From Luteibacter sp. Sphag1AF (lineage in GTDB: Bacteria > Pseudomonadota > Gammaproteobacteria > Xanthomonadales > Rhodanobacteraceae): 64,000 nt of DNA. The stretch is taken from positions 682,001-746,000 of the forward strand of contig NZ_JACHYH010000001.1 in assembly GCF_014192715.1 (NCBI RefSeq), in the 5' to 3' direction. The notes under the pieces were generated by a model. It worked only from the letters and a program-made list of their open reading frames with translations. It searched no databases and was not told the DNA's origin. Shown here one piece after another: positions 55,592 through 64,000 of the stretch. Made by a program: the position numbers and the translations under genes. The stretch's first letter is position 1. Every line of letters starts with the position of its first letter.

Positions 55592-56755
55592 TTAGCGACC
55601 GGCAAGCGCGTCGATGATGTTCAGGCGCATGGCGCGCACGGCGGGCAGCGCACCGACCAGCGCACCAATGAGGACCATGAGGCCGATGCCATAGGCCCAG
55701 GTACCGGGACCAATGGGAGGAAGCTGCAACATGCCCCCGCTTCCGTGCGAGACGATGGGCACGAGTACGGTAGCCAGGGCAAGGCCGAGCATGCCGCCGA
55801 GAAGCAGCAGGAAAATCGCCTCGGCCAGCACCATCGTCAGCACGCTCGTGCTGGAGAATCCGATGGTCTTAAGTACAGCCAGCTCGCTTGTCCGTTCGCG
55901 CACCGCCTGTGCCATCGTGTTGGCCGTCAGCAGGATCAGCGTGAAAAACACCGCGCCCATGATGGCGCCGACAATCAGGCCGATGTTGCCCAGCTGCTTG
56001 GCAAACGATGCATTGAACTGCTGCTCGCTCTGACTCTTGGTCTCGTGATCCGAATTGGCCGACAGTGCATCAATCGCGGATGCCACCCGATCCGAATCCT
56101 TCGCATTGGTCAGCTTGACGATGTACCAGCCAACGGTTCCTTTGGTGAATGCGTTGGCTTCGTCGAAATACGTCCAGTGAAAAATGAAGCTCTGATCCGT
56201 ACCGTTGGCGGCGCCCTTCGCGGGCGTGTAGATGCCAACGATGTCGAACGGCCAGGTCTTGTCACCGTTCTTGCGCGGAAAGATGGTGGACTGCAACGGA
56301 ATCTTGTCGCCCACCTTCCAGCCGTAGCGCTTGGCCAGTGCGGCTCCCACGATGGCGCCTGTGCGGGTGTTGTCGTATGCCTTGCGCTGGTCGGCAGGAA
56401 GCTCGATTTCCTTGTATATGTCCAGGTAATCGTCACTCACCGCAAAACTCAGAACGAAGTTCTTCGGGTCCTGATAGATACCGCCGAACCAGTTGGTGCG
56501 CGCCACCGACTCCACGCCGGGGATCGAACGGATGCGGTTTTCCAGGCTTGCCGGAAGCGACTGGATGATGGAATAGCGCGAACTCACGACCAGCCGGTTC
56601 ACGCCCATGACGCTGTCACCACCGGAGGTGAACGCCGTGCGCACCGCATCCAGCATGCCGAACAGCAGGAACGCGGCAAGAATCGACACCAGGGTCAGGA
56701 AGGTGCGTGATTTGCGCCGGAACAGCGCCGCCCATATGAGATGAAGATATTTCAT
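55592..56755 (-). CDS. ABC efflux permease (MacB/FtsX type)
   Basis: 387 residues: N-terminal helix after LIWAALFRRKSRTFLTLVSILAAFLLFGML, periplasmic domain about 40-255, and three C-terminal helices containing RERTSELAVLKTIGFSSTSVLTMVLAEAIFLL. Same type as the next gene, making a probable heterodimer. Gap to the ATPase gene is 14 nt. Substrate unknown. Confidence 0.87.
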   Translation of the reverse strand: MKYLHLIWAALFRRKSRTFLTLVSILAAFLLFGMLDAVRTAFTSGGDSVMGVNRLVVSSRYSIIQSLPASLENRIRSIPGVESVARTNWFGGIYQDPKNFVLSFAVSDDYLDIYKEIELPADQRKAYDNTRTGAIVGAALAKRYGWKVGDKIPLQSTIFPRKNGDKTWPFDIVGIYTPAKGAANGTDQSFIFHWTYFDEANAFTKGTVGWYIVKLTNAKDSDRVASAIDALSANSDHETKSQSEQQFNASFAKQLGNIGLIVGAIMGAVFFTLILLTANTMAQAVRERTSELAVLKTIGFSSTSVLTMVLAEAIFLLLLGGMLGLALATVLVPIVSHGSGGMLQLPPIGPGTWAYGIGLMVLIGALVGALPAVRAMRLNIIDALAGR

Positions 56756-56769
56756 CGGAAGTGGCTCCT

Positions 56770-57456
56770 TCAGGCCGGCACTTGCTCGACAAGGGAACCC
56801 TTGTCCAGATGCAGCGTGTGGTCGGCATATTCGGCCGCCTTCGGATCGTGCGTCACCATCACGATGGTCTTGCCGTGTTCGCGGTTGAGTTCGCGAAGCA
56901 GGCCGAGCACGTCCTGTGCAGACTGGCGGTCCAGATCACCGGTTGGCTCATCGCATACCAGCAGCGTGGGATCGGACACGATGGCGCGTGCAATCGCCAC
57001 ACGCTGCTGCTGGCCACCAGACAGCTCGCTGGGCTTATGCGACGCGCGGTCATGGAGGCCCACCAGCTGAAGCGCGATGGATGCGTTCTGCCGCCGCTGT
57101 GCCGCCGACAGCTTCGTCAGCAACAACGGAAGCTCCACGTTTCGCTGCGCGCTCAGCATGGGCATCAGGTTGTAGAACTGAAACACGAAGCCGACGTGCG
57201 CTGCGCGCCAACGCGCCAGCGCACCGCCGCCCAGCGTGTCGATACGCTCGCCCGCAATGGTGATGCTGCCACCGGTCGGCGTGTCCAGCCCGCCGATCAG
57301 GTTCAGCAGCGTGGTCTTGCCCGAGCCGGACGGTCCCATCAGCGCGAGAAAATCACCTTCGGCAATTTTCAGATTCACGCCGTGCAACACCTCCACACTC
57401 TGCTTGCCGCGCGTGTACACACGGGAAACATCTTCAATGTCGATCAACGTGGTCAT
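56770..57456 (-). CDS. ABC efflux ATP-binding protein (LolD/MacB-type)
   Basis: 228 residues. Walker A GPSGSGKTTLLNLIGGLD near 40, Q-loop FVFQFYNLMPMLSAQRNVELPLLL, signature SELSGGQQQRVAIARAI near 138, Walker B LLVCDEPTGDLD and H-loop VMVTHD. It drives the MacB-type permease pair encoded downstream. The pair of permeases at 39.8-42.3 kb lacks such an ATPase and could in principle share this one, but that is speculation. Confidence 0.93.
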   Translation of the reverse strand: MTTLIDIEDVSRVYTRGKQSVEVLHGVNLKIAEGDFLALMGPSGSGKTTLLNLIGGLDTPTGGSITIAGERIDTLGGGALARWRAAHVGFVFQFYNLMPMLSAQRNVELPLLLTKLSAAQRRQNASIALQLVGLHDRASHKPSELSGGQQQRVAIARAIVSDPTLLVCDEPTGDLDRQSAQDVLGLLRELNREHGKTIVMVTHDPKAAEYADHTLHLDKGSLVEQVPA

Positions 57457-57486
57457 GACGCATGAACTCCTTGGGAAGGCGGCGCT

Positions 57487-58731
57487 TCAGGGCGCGGTCT
57501 GGATGCTGACGGACGAGCCGTCGTCGAGATTGGCAGGGGGCGACAGCACGACGATGTCGCCGGTGCTGATGCCATCGGGAATCAACCGCAGATCACCATA
57601 GGCCTGCTTTGCAGGACGCACGTCACGGCGCCTTGCGTGACCATCGGCCATCACGAACACGCTGTCGTGACCGTCGTGAGAGATGACGGCTGATGCAGGA
57701 ATGAGGACGCCTCGCGGTATGGACGTCTGTTCGGTGCGGTGTTCCAGGAACGACACACGAGCGCCCATGTCGGGCACGATGCGGCCATCCTTGTTCTCCA
57801 GCGCCACACGCACTTTCACGGTGGCCTTGCCACGATCAGCGGCAGGCACGATAGCGATCACGTGCGCGGGAATGTTCCAGTCCGGATAGGCATCAAGCAC
57901 GGTTTCGGCAGACATGCCCGGCTTCACGCGGCCGATGTAGGCCTCGTTGACGTCCACATCCACTTCCAGCGAATCCATGTCCACGATGGTGCCCACGCCG
58001 GTTCGCGTGAATCCGCCGCCAGCCGACAGCGGCGAGACGATCTCGCCCACCTGCGCCGCCTTGTCCGTAATCACGCCATCGAAGGGCGCGCGGACCACGG
58101 TGTAGTCGAGATTGACGTCGGCCACGCTGACCTGTGCGTCGCTGGATTCCGCCTGGCGCCGCGCCGTGGTGAGCTGCGCGCGCATCGTGGTGACCTGAGT
58201 GCGCGCCTGCTCGGCAGACTGCGCCGATACGAGGCCACGACGGGCCAGCGCGTCCTGTCGATCCGCGTCACGGGAGGCCTGGTCCAGTTGCGCCTGCATC
58301 TGCGCCACCTGCGCGTGGCCAGCCGCTGCACTGGCGCGGTAAGCCGCCAGGCTGGCCCGCGTGGCGTTGTCTTCCAGCCGGGCCAGAATCTGGCCCTTGC
58401 GCACATGGTCGCCCTCTTCGATCAGCACCTCGGTCAGCGTGCCGGTGATCTGGGCCGACACCGTCGCCTGACGACGCGCTGTCACGTAGCCGGTGGCTTG
58501 CAGCACCGCGCCCGCATCAGGCTGGGTGGCCGCTGCCACGGCGGTGGCCGTATGCACCGGAATCGGCCGGTGGCTCAGCACGTACCAGCCGCCCGCACCC
58601 AGTACGGCAACGGCGAGCACGGCGATGGCGCTGATGGCGAGCACCTTGCCGCCGCCCGCCTTGCGGGCCGGGGCTTCCCGGTGGGACTTCTCGATCCTGA
58701 GCTGTTTCAGGAGTTCTGCATTGCTGCTCAT
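57487..58731 (-). CDS. HlyD/RND-type membrane fusion protein (periplasmic adaptor)
   Basis: 414 residues. A single N-terminal membrane helix (LAISAIAVLAVAVLGAGGWYVL, about 30-52), a barrel-sandwich part (ILARLEDNATRASL), a long coiled-coil hairpin rich in Ala/Gln (about 110-190), DFDGVITDKAAQVGEIV-type lipoyl half, and a beta-barrel. It links the inner-membrane ABC pump to an outer-membrane channel. Start ATG at 58731 follows GGGAAA; the frame goes to 58755. It is first gene of the four-gene operon; no TolC-like gene is adjacent. Confidence 0.9.
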   Translation of the reverse strand: MSSNAELLKQLRIEKSHREAPARKAGGGKVLAISAIAVLAVAVLGAGGWYVLSHRPIPVHTATAVAAATQPDAGAVLQATGYVTARRQATVSAQITGTLTEVLIEEGDHVRKGQILARLEDNATRASLAAYRASAAAGHAQVAQMQAQLDQASRDADRQDALARRGLVSAQSAEQARTQVTTMRAQLTTARRQAESSDAQVSVADVNLDYTVVRAPFDGVITDKAAQVGEIVSPLSAGGGFTRTGVGTIVDMDSLEVDVDVNEAYIGRVKPGMSAETVLDAYPDWNIPAHVIAIVPAADRGKATVKVRVALENKDGRIVPDMGARVSFLEHRTEQTSIPRGVLIPASAVISHDGHDSVFVMADGHARRRDVRPAKQAYGDLRLIPDGISTGDIVVLSPPANLDDGSSVSIQTAP

Positions 58732-58889
58732 GTGCTTTCCCGCCCCTTGCGACACCTGTCGCCCGGAGAAAGCATGCGCCGCCGGTCTGCCGTGACATAT
58801 TGCGAGGCATCAGCCCATGCGAATGACAGATGTCAGGCATGACGGCCAGCGCGCTTCCCGCTGCCGCGCTGGCCCGCTACCCTTCCCCC

Positions 58890-59576
58890 ATGACTACGAT
58901 CATCCCCAGCCCCGCCGTTCCGACGCTTCCCGTCCAGGGCAGCGACCTTCGTTTTCCCGTTCGCCGCATCTTCTGCATCGGCCGCAACTACGCCGATCAC
59001 GCCAAAGAGATGGGCGCCACGGTAGATACCGCCAACCCGATGTTCTTCTGCAAGCCCGCCGACGCGGTGGTGGCAGACGGTGCCGACCTTCCCTACCCCT
59101 CGGCCACCCAGGATCTGCACCACGAAGTGGAGATGGTGGTGGCGTTGAAGGCAGGCGGTTCGGATATCGCCGTCGACGATGCCAATGCGCTGATCTGGGG
59201 CTACGGCGTGGGCCTGGACCTCACCCGCCGCGATCTCCAGGCGCAGGCCAAGGCCAAGGGCGCGCCGTGGGATGTGGCCAAGGCATTCGATCATTCCGCG
59301 CCCTGTTCCGCGCTGCGTAGCGCGGCGGACGGCCAGCCGTCTGCCGATACCGTGCTGACGCTGAAGATCAATGGCGAGGTTCGCCAGAAGGCGACGCTTG
59401 GCGACATGCTGCTGGACGTGCCGCACATCATCGCCGCGCTGTCCACGCTGTTCGAGCTGAAAGCCGGTGACCTCATCTATACCGGCACGCCGGCCGGTGT
59501 GTCAGCGTTGCACCGTGGCGATCACTACGAGGCCGAGCTGGTGGGTTTTGCGACGCTTTCCGGTAAGGTAGTTTGA
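58890..59576 (+). CDS. Fumarylacetoacetate hydrolase-family protein
   Basis: 228 residues. FAH fold: [18 protein letters not shown] at the start, [11 protein letters not shown], metal ligands in [46 protein letters not shown], and [19 protein letters not shown] near the end. The sequence resembles YcgM-type acylpyruvate hydrolases/oxaloacetate decarboxylases more than true fumarylacetoacetase. The ATG at 58890 is taken as it precedes the fold directly. Confidence 0.9.
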   Translation: MTTIIPSPAVPTLPVQGSDLRFPVRRIFCIGRNYADHAKEMGATVDTANPMFFCKPADAVVADGADLPYPSATQDLHHEVEMVVALKAGGSDIAVDDANALIWGYGVGLDLTRRDLQAQAKAKGAPWDVAKAFDHSAPCSALRSAADGQPSADTVLTLKINGEVRQKATLGDMLLDVPHIIAALSTLFELKAGDLIYTGTPAGVSALHRGDHYEAELVGFATLSGKVV

Positions 59577-59643
59577 CGCTTCGCGTTACGCCCACATCCG
59601 AATCGCTACTTTTTCGCCCCACGCACACGAGGAGAACCCAACG

Positions 59644-60048
59644 ATGAGTTTTATCGCGGAATTCAAAAAATTCGCGCTGCGCGGCAATGTCGTCGATCTG
59701 GCGGTCGGTGTCGTGATTGGTGCTGCGTTCGGCAAAATCGTCACGTCGCTGGTGGACAACATCATCATGCCGCCCATCGGCTGGCTGATCGGCGGCATAG
59801 ATTTCTCGGACTGGAAGTGGGTGTTGAAACCCGGTGACCCCACAACGAAAACGGCCGAAGTGGCCATCCAGTACGGCGTATTCATCAACGTGCTGATCCA
59901 GTTCGTCATCATCGCCTTCGCCATCTTCCTGGTGGTCAAAGCCATCAACCGGATGACCCGCCGCGAAGAAGCCGCTCCGGTCACGCCGCCGGACGTGGTG
60001 CTGTTGCAGGAAATCCGCGACCTGCTGAAAGCCGATCAGGCAAAGTAA
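59644..60048 (+). CDS. mscL: Large-conductance mechanosensitive channel MscL
   Basis: 134-residue membrane channel that opens under osmotic downshock. [35 protein letters not shown] is the N-terminal amphipathic helix and TM1; TM2 is [23 protein letters not shown]; the cytoplasmic C-terminal helix has [10 protein letters not shown]. The ATG at 59644 follows GAGGAG. Confidence 0.98.
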   Translation: MSFIAEFKKFALRGNVVDLAVGVVIGAAFGKIVTSLVDNIIMPPIGWLIGGIDFSDWKWVLKPGDPTTKTAEVAIQYGVFINVLIQFVIIAFAIFLVVKAINRMTRREEAAPVTPPDVVLLQEIRDLLKADQAK

Positions 60049-60071
60049 CGCGGTTTGTGAAAGCAGCCTTT

Positions 60072-60138
60072 GGGGGAGCGGGCTGGCTCGCGATGATGCA
60101 CGTCGCAAGTATTCGCTCGCGAGCTGGCGCGCTCCCAC
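60072..60138. repeat. REP-like inverted repeat
   Basis: GGGAGCGGGCTGGCTCGCGA faces TCGCGAGCTGGCGCGCTCCC, with about 25 bases between, a BIME-like pair sharing the GGGAGCG/CTCGCGA core with the units at 24.9 and 49.2 kb. It sits between mscL and the peptidase gene. Confidence 0.75.
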
Positions 60139-60223
60139 AATAAACGCTCACCCGTGACCTTCGGCCTACGGGCCCATGTGTGCAATGGCCACATAATCGG
60201 GGCTTTCCCACCGGGGGGCTCCC

Positions 60224-61666
60224 ATGCATCGTCTCGCTCGCTTCAACGCCCTGGCCCTTGGCCTGTCGCTGGCTCTCTCGGCACACGCTGCCGACAAGGC
60301 CACCACCATTCCTGCCAAAGCGGTGACGGCTGCCGAGCAGTTGCGCGACCGCGCTGTGAATGACCAGACCGCCTATGAGGTTGTCGAATCGCTGACGACG
60401 GAAGTGGGTCCGCGAGTGGCCGGCAGCGCCAACGATCAGCGTGCACGTGACTGGGCCGTGGCCAAGTTCAAGTCGCTGGGCTTCGACAAGGTCTACACCG
60501 AAACCGTCACCTATCCCCTCTGGGAGCGTCGCAGCGAGCATGGCGCCATCGTGGCTCCGTTCCCGCAGCCGCTGGCTGTCACGGCGCTGGGCTACTCCGC
60601 AGGCACGCCCTCCGGCGGCCTCACCGCCGAGGTGGTTGCCTTCAACGATCTGGACGGTTTGAAGAACGCCGATCCTTCCACTATCAAGGGAAAGATCGTC
60701 TACGTCAGCACGCACATGACGCAGCAGAAAGACGGCCACGACTACGGCATGGGCTCGGCAACGCGTACGCGCGGCCCGGTGATTGCCGCGGAAAAGGGTG
60801 CGGCCGCCTTTTTGCTCCGCTCCGCTGGCACCGATGCGCACAGCCGCACGCCGCACACGGGCGTGACCGGCTTCCGCGATGCGAAGCAGGCCATCCCGGC
60901 AGCGGCATTGTCGCTTCCCGACGCCGACCAGCTTGAGCGCATCGTCGCCATGGGCAAGCCGGTCACGCTGAAACTTGATCTGGATGTCGGCTTCAATGGC
61001 ACCTATACCGGCGCCAATGTCATCGGCGAAATCACCGGCGCAAAGCATCCGGAACAGGTCGTCGCCATCGGCGGACACCTGGATTCGTGGGATCTTGGCA
61101 CCGGCGCCATTGATGACGGTGCAGGCGTGGCCATCGCCATGGGCGCTGCCAAGCTCATCAAGGACATGCCACAGCGTCCTGACCGCACCATCCGCGTCAT
61201 CGCCTTCGCCAATGAAGAGATGGGCCTGTGGGGCGGCCGCGCGTACGCAGAGCAGCATGCGAAAGACGTCGGCAAGCATCAGCTGGGCACGGAATCGGAT
61301 TTCGGCGCAGGCAAGATCTGGCGCATGACGGCCAGCGTGAAGCCCGAGGCACGTGGCGCCATCGACCAGATCGCGAAGGTCATCGCACCGCTGGGCGTGG
61401 CATACGACGCCACGAAGCCCGGCGGCGGTGGTTCGGATCTGTCGCAGATGCACGGCAAGGGCATGGCGGCGCTGTCGCTCACCCAGGACGGCACCGATTA
61501 TTTCGACTACCACCACAACGCCAACGACACGCTGGACAAGATCAACCGCGGCGATCTTGCACAGAACGTTGCCGTGTATGCGGTGTTCTCGTACATGGCT
61601 GCCATGGCCAACGGCGACTTCGGCTCGGCACCCGGCGCCTTCTCGAACGACGGCGCGCACGACTAA
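60224..61666 (+). CDS. Secreted M28-family zinc aminopeptidase
   Basis: 480 residues with signal peptide (FNALALGLSLALSAHA, cleavage about 22). PA-like insert about 100-230. The M28 zinc site has GGHLDSWDLGTGAIDDGAG (His, Asp), FANEEMGLWGG (catalytic Glu plus zinc Glu), KPGGGGSDL (Asp) and DYHHNANDT (His). It releases N-terminal amino acids from peptides in the periplasm or medium. The ATG at 60224 begins the signal peptide. It ends at a strong terminator. Confidence 0.92.
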   Translation: MHRLARFNALALGLSLALSAHAADKATTIPAKAVTAAEQLRDRAVNDQTAYEVVESLTTEVGPRVAGSANDQRARDWAVAKFKSLGFDKVYTETVTYPLWERRSEHGAIVAPFPQPLAVTALGYSAGTPSGGLTAEVVAFNDLDGLKNADPSTIKGKIVYVSTHMTQQKDGHDYGMGSATRTRGPVIAAEKGAAAFLLRSAGTDAHSRTPHTGVTGFRDAKQAIPAAALSLPDADQLERIVAMGKPVTLKLDLDVGFNGTYTGANVIGEITGAKHPEQVVAIGGHLDSWDLGTGAIDDGAGVAIAMGAAKLIKDMPQRPDRTIRVIAFANEEMGLWGGRAYAEQHAKDVGKHQLGTESDFGAGKIWRMTASVKPEARGAIDQIAKVIAPLGVAYDATKPGGGGSDLSQMHGKGMAALSLTQDGTDYFDYHHNANDTLDKINRGDLAQNVAVYAVFSYMAAMANGDFGSAPGAFSNDGAHD

Positions 61667-61678
61667 ACGCCGGAGTGG

Positions 61679-61714
61679 AAAGGAACCTGTCGGGAGGCAG
61701 GTTCCTTTTTTTGT
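61679..61714 (+). terminator. Terminator of the M28 peptidase gene
   Basis: AAAGGAACCTG (61679-61689) pairs with CAGGTTCCTTT (61698-61708), then a T run to 61712. Only 11 bp separate it from the stop of the convergent RND gene. Confidence 0.9.
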
Positions 61715-61724
61715 GCCCGTGGTA

Positions 61725-64000
61725 TCAGGCGGTAGCCAGTTCGCGCGGCTTGCCCAGCCGATCCTGCAAGCGGTTCATGTACAGGTAGATCACCGGCGTG
61801 AGGTACAGCGTCAGAATCTGCGACACGACCAAGCCACCCACTACCGCAAGACCCAGCGGACGACGCGTTTCCGCGCCCGCACCAATGCCCAGCGCAATCG
61901 GCAACGTGCCGGCGAATGCCGCCATGGTCGTCATCATGATCGGGCGGAATCGCACGCGGCAGGCTTCGTAAATTGCCTTGGCCGCCTCCATGCCTTCCTC
62001 ACGCTGACGCTCCAGCGCGAAGTCGATCATCATGATCGCGTTCTTCTTCACGATGCCCACCAGCATCACGATGCCCACGAAGGCGAACAGATCCAGCGAA
62101 GCGTTGAACAGCACCAGCGTCAGCAGTGCGCCCACCGCCGCTGCGGGCAGGCCGGAAAGAATGGTCAACGGATGGATGAAGCTCTCGTACAGAATGCCCA
62201 GCACGAGATAGATCACGAACACGGCAAGCAGCAACAGCATGCCCATGCCCTTCACCGAATCCTGGAAAGCCTGCGCCGTACCCTGCACGCTGCCACTCAG
62301 CGTGGCCGGTAAACCGAGCTTCGTGGTGGCACCCGTGATCTCTTCCACCGCCGTGCTGAGTGACACGCCCGGAGCAAGATTGAACGACACGGTGACGGCA
62401 GGCAGCTGGCCTTGGTGGTTCACGGTGAGCACCTGTGGCTTGCGCTCGAAGCGCGCCACGGTGCTCAGCGGAATGAGCTTGCCGGAGTCGGACGTCACAT
62501 ACAGTTTCGACAGCACATCCGGATCGTCCTGCATTTTTCGCTCAACCTGCAGGATCACCCAGTACTGCGTGGCCGCACCGTAGATGGTCGAAATCTGGCC
62601 CTGTCCGAACGCCGTACCCAGAGCTGTCTGCACCTGATCCATCGTCAGGCCCAGCGGCGCGAGCTTCTCGCGATTGACGTTCACCACAAGCGACGGGCTG
62701 TTGAGGTCCAGATCGCTGGTGACATCCTGAAAACCGGGAAGCTGCTGGAACGCAGTGATCAGCTTGCCCGACCAGTCATATAGCGCCTTGAGATCGGTGG
62801 ACTGCACGGTGTACTGGTACTGCGCCTTGGACTGGCGCCCGCCCACCTGGATCGCCGGCGGATTCTGGATATACGTGCGGATGCCTGGCACCGTCGCGAA
62901 CTTGCGACGCAGCTGCTGGATGATCTCGTCAGGCGTGAGGTCGCGCTCGCTTGCAGGCTTGAGGCGAAGCAGAAGGGAACCGGAGTTCACGGTCGAACGC
63001 GCGCCACCCGCACCCACGCTGGACATCGTGCCCGCGATGTTCGGATCGTCCTGCGCGATGGTGGCCAGCGCCTGCTGACGCGCTGCCATGGCGGCATAGG
63101 AAATGTCGGTCGGTCCTTCCGTGGTGACGCGAAGCTGACCGCTGTCACCGGCTGGAATGAAATCCTTGGGCACGATGAAGAACAGCAGTCCTGTCGCCAC
63201 GAGGCTCAACACAAACACCATCACGACCGAGCGCGGATGGCCCATGCACCAGCCAAGCGACCGCGTGTAGCCGTTCTGCACGGCCATGAAACCGCGATCG
63301 AACCACACGACGACGCGGCTGCGCTTGTCATGCGCATGCGCCTTGACGAAGCGGCTGCACAGCATCGGGGTGAGCGTGATGGACACGAAGCCGGAGATCA
63401 GGATCGACACACTGATGACGACGGCAAACTCGTGGAACAAGCGGCCGACGATGCCGCCCATGAACATCACCGGGATGAATACGGCGACCAGGGACAAGGT
63501 CATGGAGAAGATGGTGAAGCCGATTTCCGTTGAACCCTTCACGGCGGCTTCGTACGGTTTCTCGCCCGCCTCGATGTGCCGCATGATGTTTTCCAGCATC
63601 ACGATGGCGTCATCGACCACGAAGCCCACGGCCAGGGTCAGCGCCAGCAGCGAGAGGTTGTCCAGGCTGTAGCCCAGCGCGAACATCGCGCCGAACGTGC
63701 CCAACACGGAAATCGGCAGCGCGATGGCCGGGATCAGCGTGGCGGAAAGATTGCCAAGAAACAGGAAGATCACCAGCACGACCAGCACGCCGGCCAGCAC
63801 AAGAGTGAACTGCACGTCGTGCACCGATTCACGGATGGACTGTGAGCGGTCGTACATCACGTCCAGCTTGACCGACGGCGGCAGTGATTCGGTGAACGCG
63901 GGCAACAGGGTGAGGATGTTGTCCACCGTCTGCACCGTGTTGGCGCCCGGCTGACGCTGGATGGCCAGCGTGATCGCGCGTACGCCGTTGTACCAGCTGG
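61725..64000 (-). CDS. RND multidrug efflux transporter, MdtB/MdtC-like (N-terminal part beyond window)
   Basis: The C-terminal 758 residues of an approximately 1030-residue proton-driven pump. The frame is open to position 64000, reading back through AIQRQPGANTVQTVDNI, which matches MdtB/MdtC. Key residues: GFVVDDAIVMLEN with the two aspartates of TM4, and VGIVKKNAIMMIDFALERQREEG in TM10-11. A docking domain lies between. It expels drugs with an adaptor and TolC-like channel, whose genes presumably lie outside the window. The C terminus NRLQDRLGKPRELATA is short. Confidence 0.93.
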   Translation of the reverse strand, partial: SWYNGVRAITLAIQRQPGANTVQTVDNILTLLPAFTESLPPSVKLDVMYDRSQSIRESVHDVQFTLVLAGVLVVLVIFLFLGNLSATLIPAIALPISVLGTFGAMFALGYSLDNLSLLALTLAVGFVVDDAIVMLENIMRHIEAGEKPYEAAVKGSTEIGFTIFSMTLSLVAVFIPVMFMGGIVGRLFHEFAVVISVSILISGFVSITLTPMLCSRFVKAHAHDKRSRVVVWFDRGFMAVQNGYTRSLGWCMGHPRSVVMVFVLSLVATGLLFFIVPKDFIPAGDSGQLRVTTEGPTDISYAAMAARQQALATIAQDDPNIAGTMSSVGAGGARSTVNSGSLLLRLKPASERDLTPDEIIQQLRRKFATVPGIRTYIQNPPAIQVGGRQSKAQYQYTVQSTDLKALYDWSGKLITAFQQLPGFQDVTSDLDLNSPSLVVNVNREKLAPLGLTMDQVQTALGTAFGQGQISTIYGAATQYWVILQVERKMQDDPDVLSKLYVTSDSGKLIPLSTVARFERKPQVLTVNHQGQLPAVTVSFNLAPGVSLSTAVEEITGATTKLGLPATLSGSVQGTAQAFQDSVKGMGMLLLLAVFVIYLVLGILYESFIHPLTILSGLPAAAVGALLTLVLFNASLDLFAFVGIVMLVGIVKKNAIMMIDFALERQREEGMEAAKAIYEACRVRFRPIMMTTMAAFAGTLPIALGIGAGAETRRPLGLAVVGGLVVSQILTLYLTPVIYLYMNRLQDRLGKPRELATA

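Overview
The window is GC-rich, densely coded DNA from a gammaproteobacterium. Gene content, riboswitch types and REP-like repeats suggest Xanthomonadales, probably Rhodanobacteraceae (Luteibacter/Dyella type). This taxonomic call is inference from gene style, not from a search. There is no rRNA, CRISPR array, prophage or intact insertion sequence; one tRNA (Gly, anticodon CCC) is present.

Layout. 1-2.8 kb: 5' part of moeA and a stand-alone elongation factor G gene whose leader has a short ORF, a rho-independent terminator and a sequence able to pair with it (a probable attenuator). 2.9-6.3 kb: remnant of a PQQ dehydrogenase, an aldo-keto reductase, a CHAD protein and a UGT-type glycosyltransferase. 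6.4-10.5 kb: B12 riboswitch-metE and metK. 10.5-13.6 kb: small accessory genes. 13.9-23 kb: complete xylose system, xylABFGH facing xylR-galM. 23-31 kb: uup, ppc, SAH riboswitch-ahcY, an EF-hand protein and metF. 31-36 kb: ilvE, a ColRS-like two-component system and rimK with its aspartyl-protease-like partner. 36-39.8 kb: small hypothetical genes, a GFA protein and argP/lysE. 39.8-43.3 kb: a minus-strand cluster with a DsbA-like lipoprotein, a 47-residue secreted peptide carrying two CxxCH motifs, and two MacB-type permeases. 43.8-49.2 kb: DHFR-like protein, tRNA-Gly, thiS-thiG-trmB and poxB. 49.7-64 kb: transporters, an AraC-methyltransferase fusion, a complete ABC efflux operon, mscL, an M28 peptidase and a partial RND pump.

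How genes work together. metE, metK, ahcY and metF make up the methionine/SAM cycle. Besides two riboswitches, metE and metF share a long palindrome at their promoters, with weaker matches at metK and ahcY, which suggests one DNA-binding regulator over the cycle. The xyl genes form a closed import-to-pentose-phosphate module. The best candidate for an undescribed system is the 39.8-43.3 kb peptide cluster: a tiny Cys/His-rich exported peptide, a periplasmic thiol-disulfide lipoprotein, and a permease pair with no ATPase nearby. An internal terminator would make the peptide transcript far more abundant than the permease transcript.
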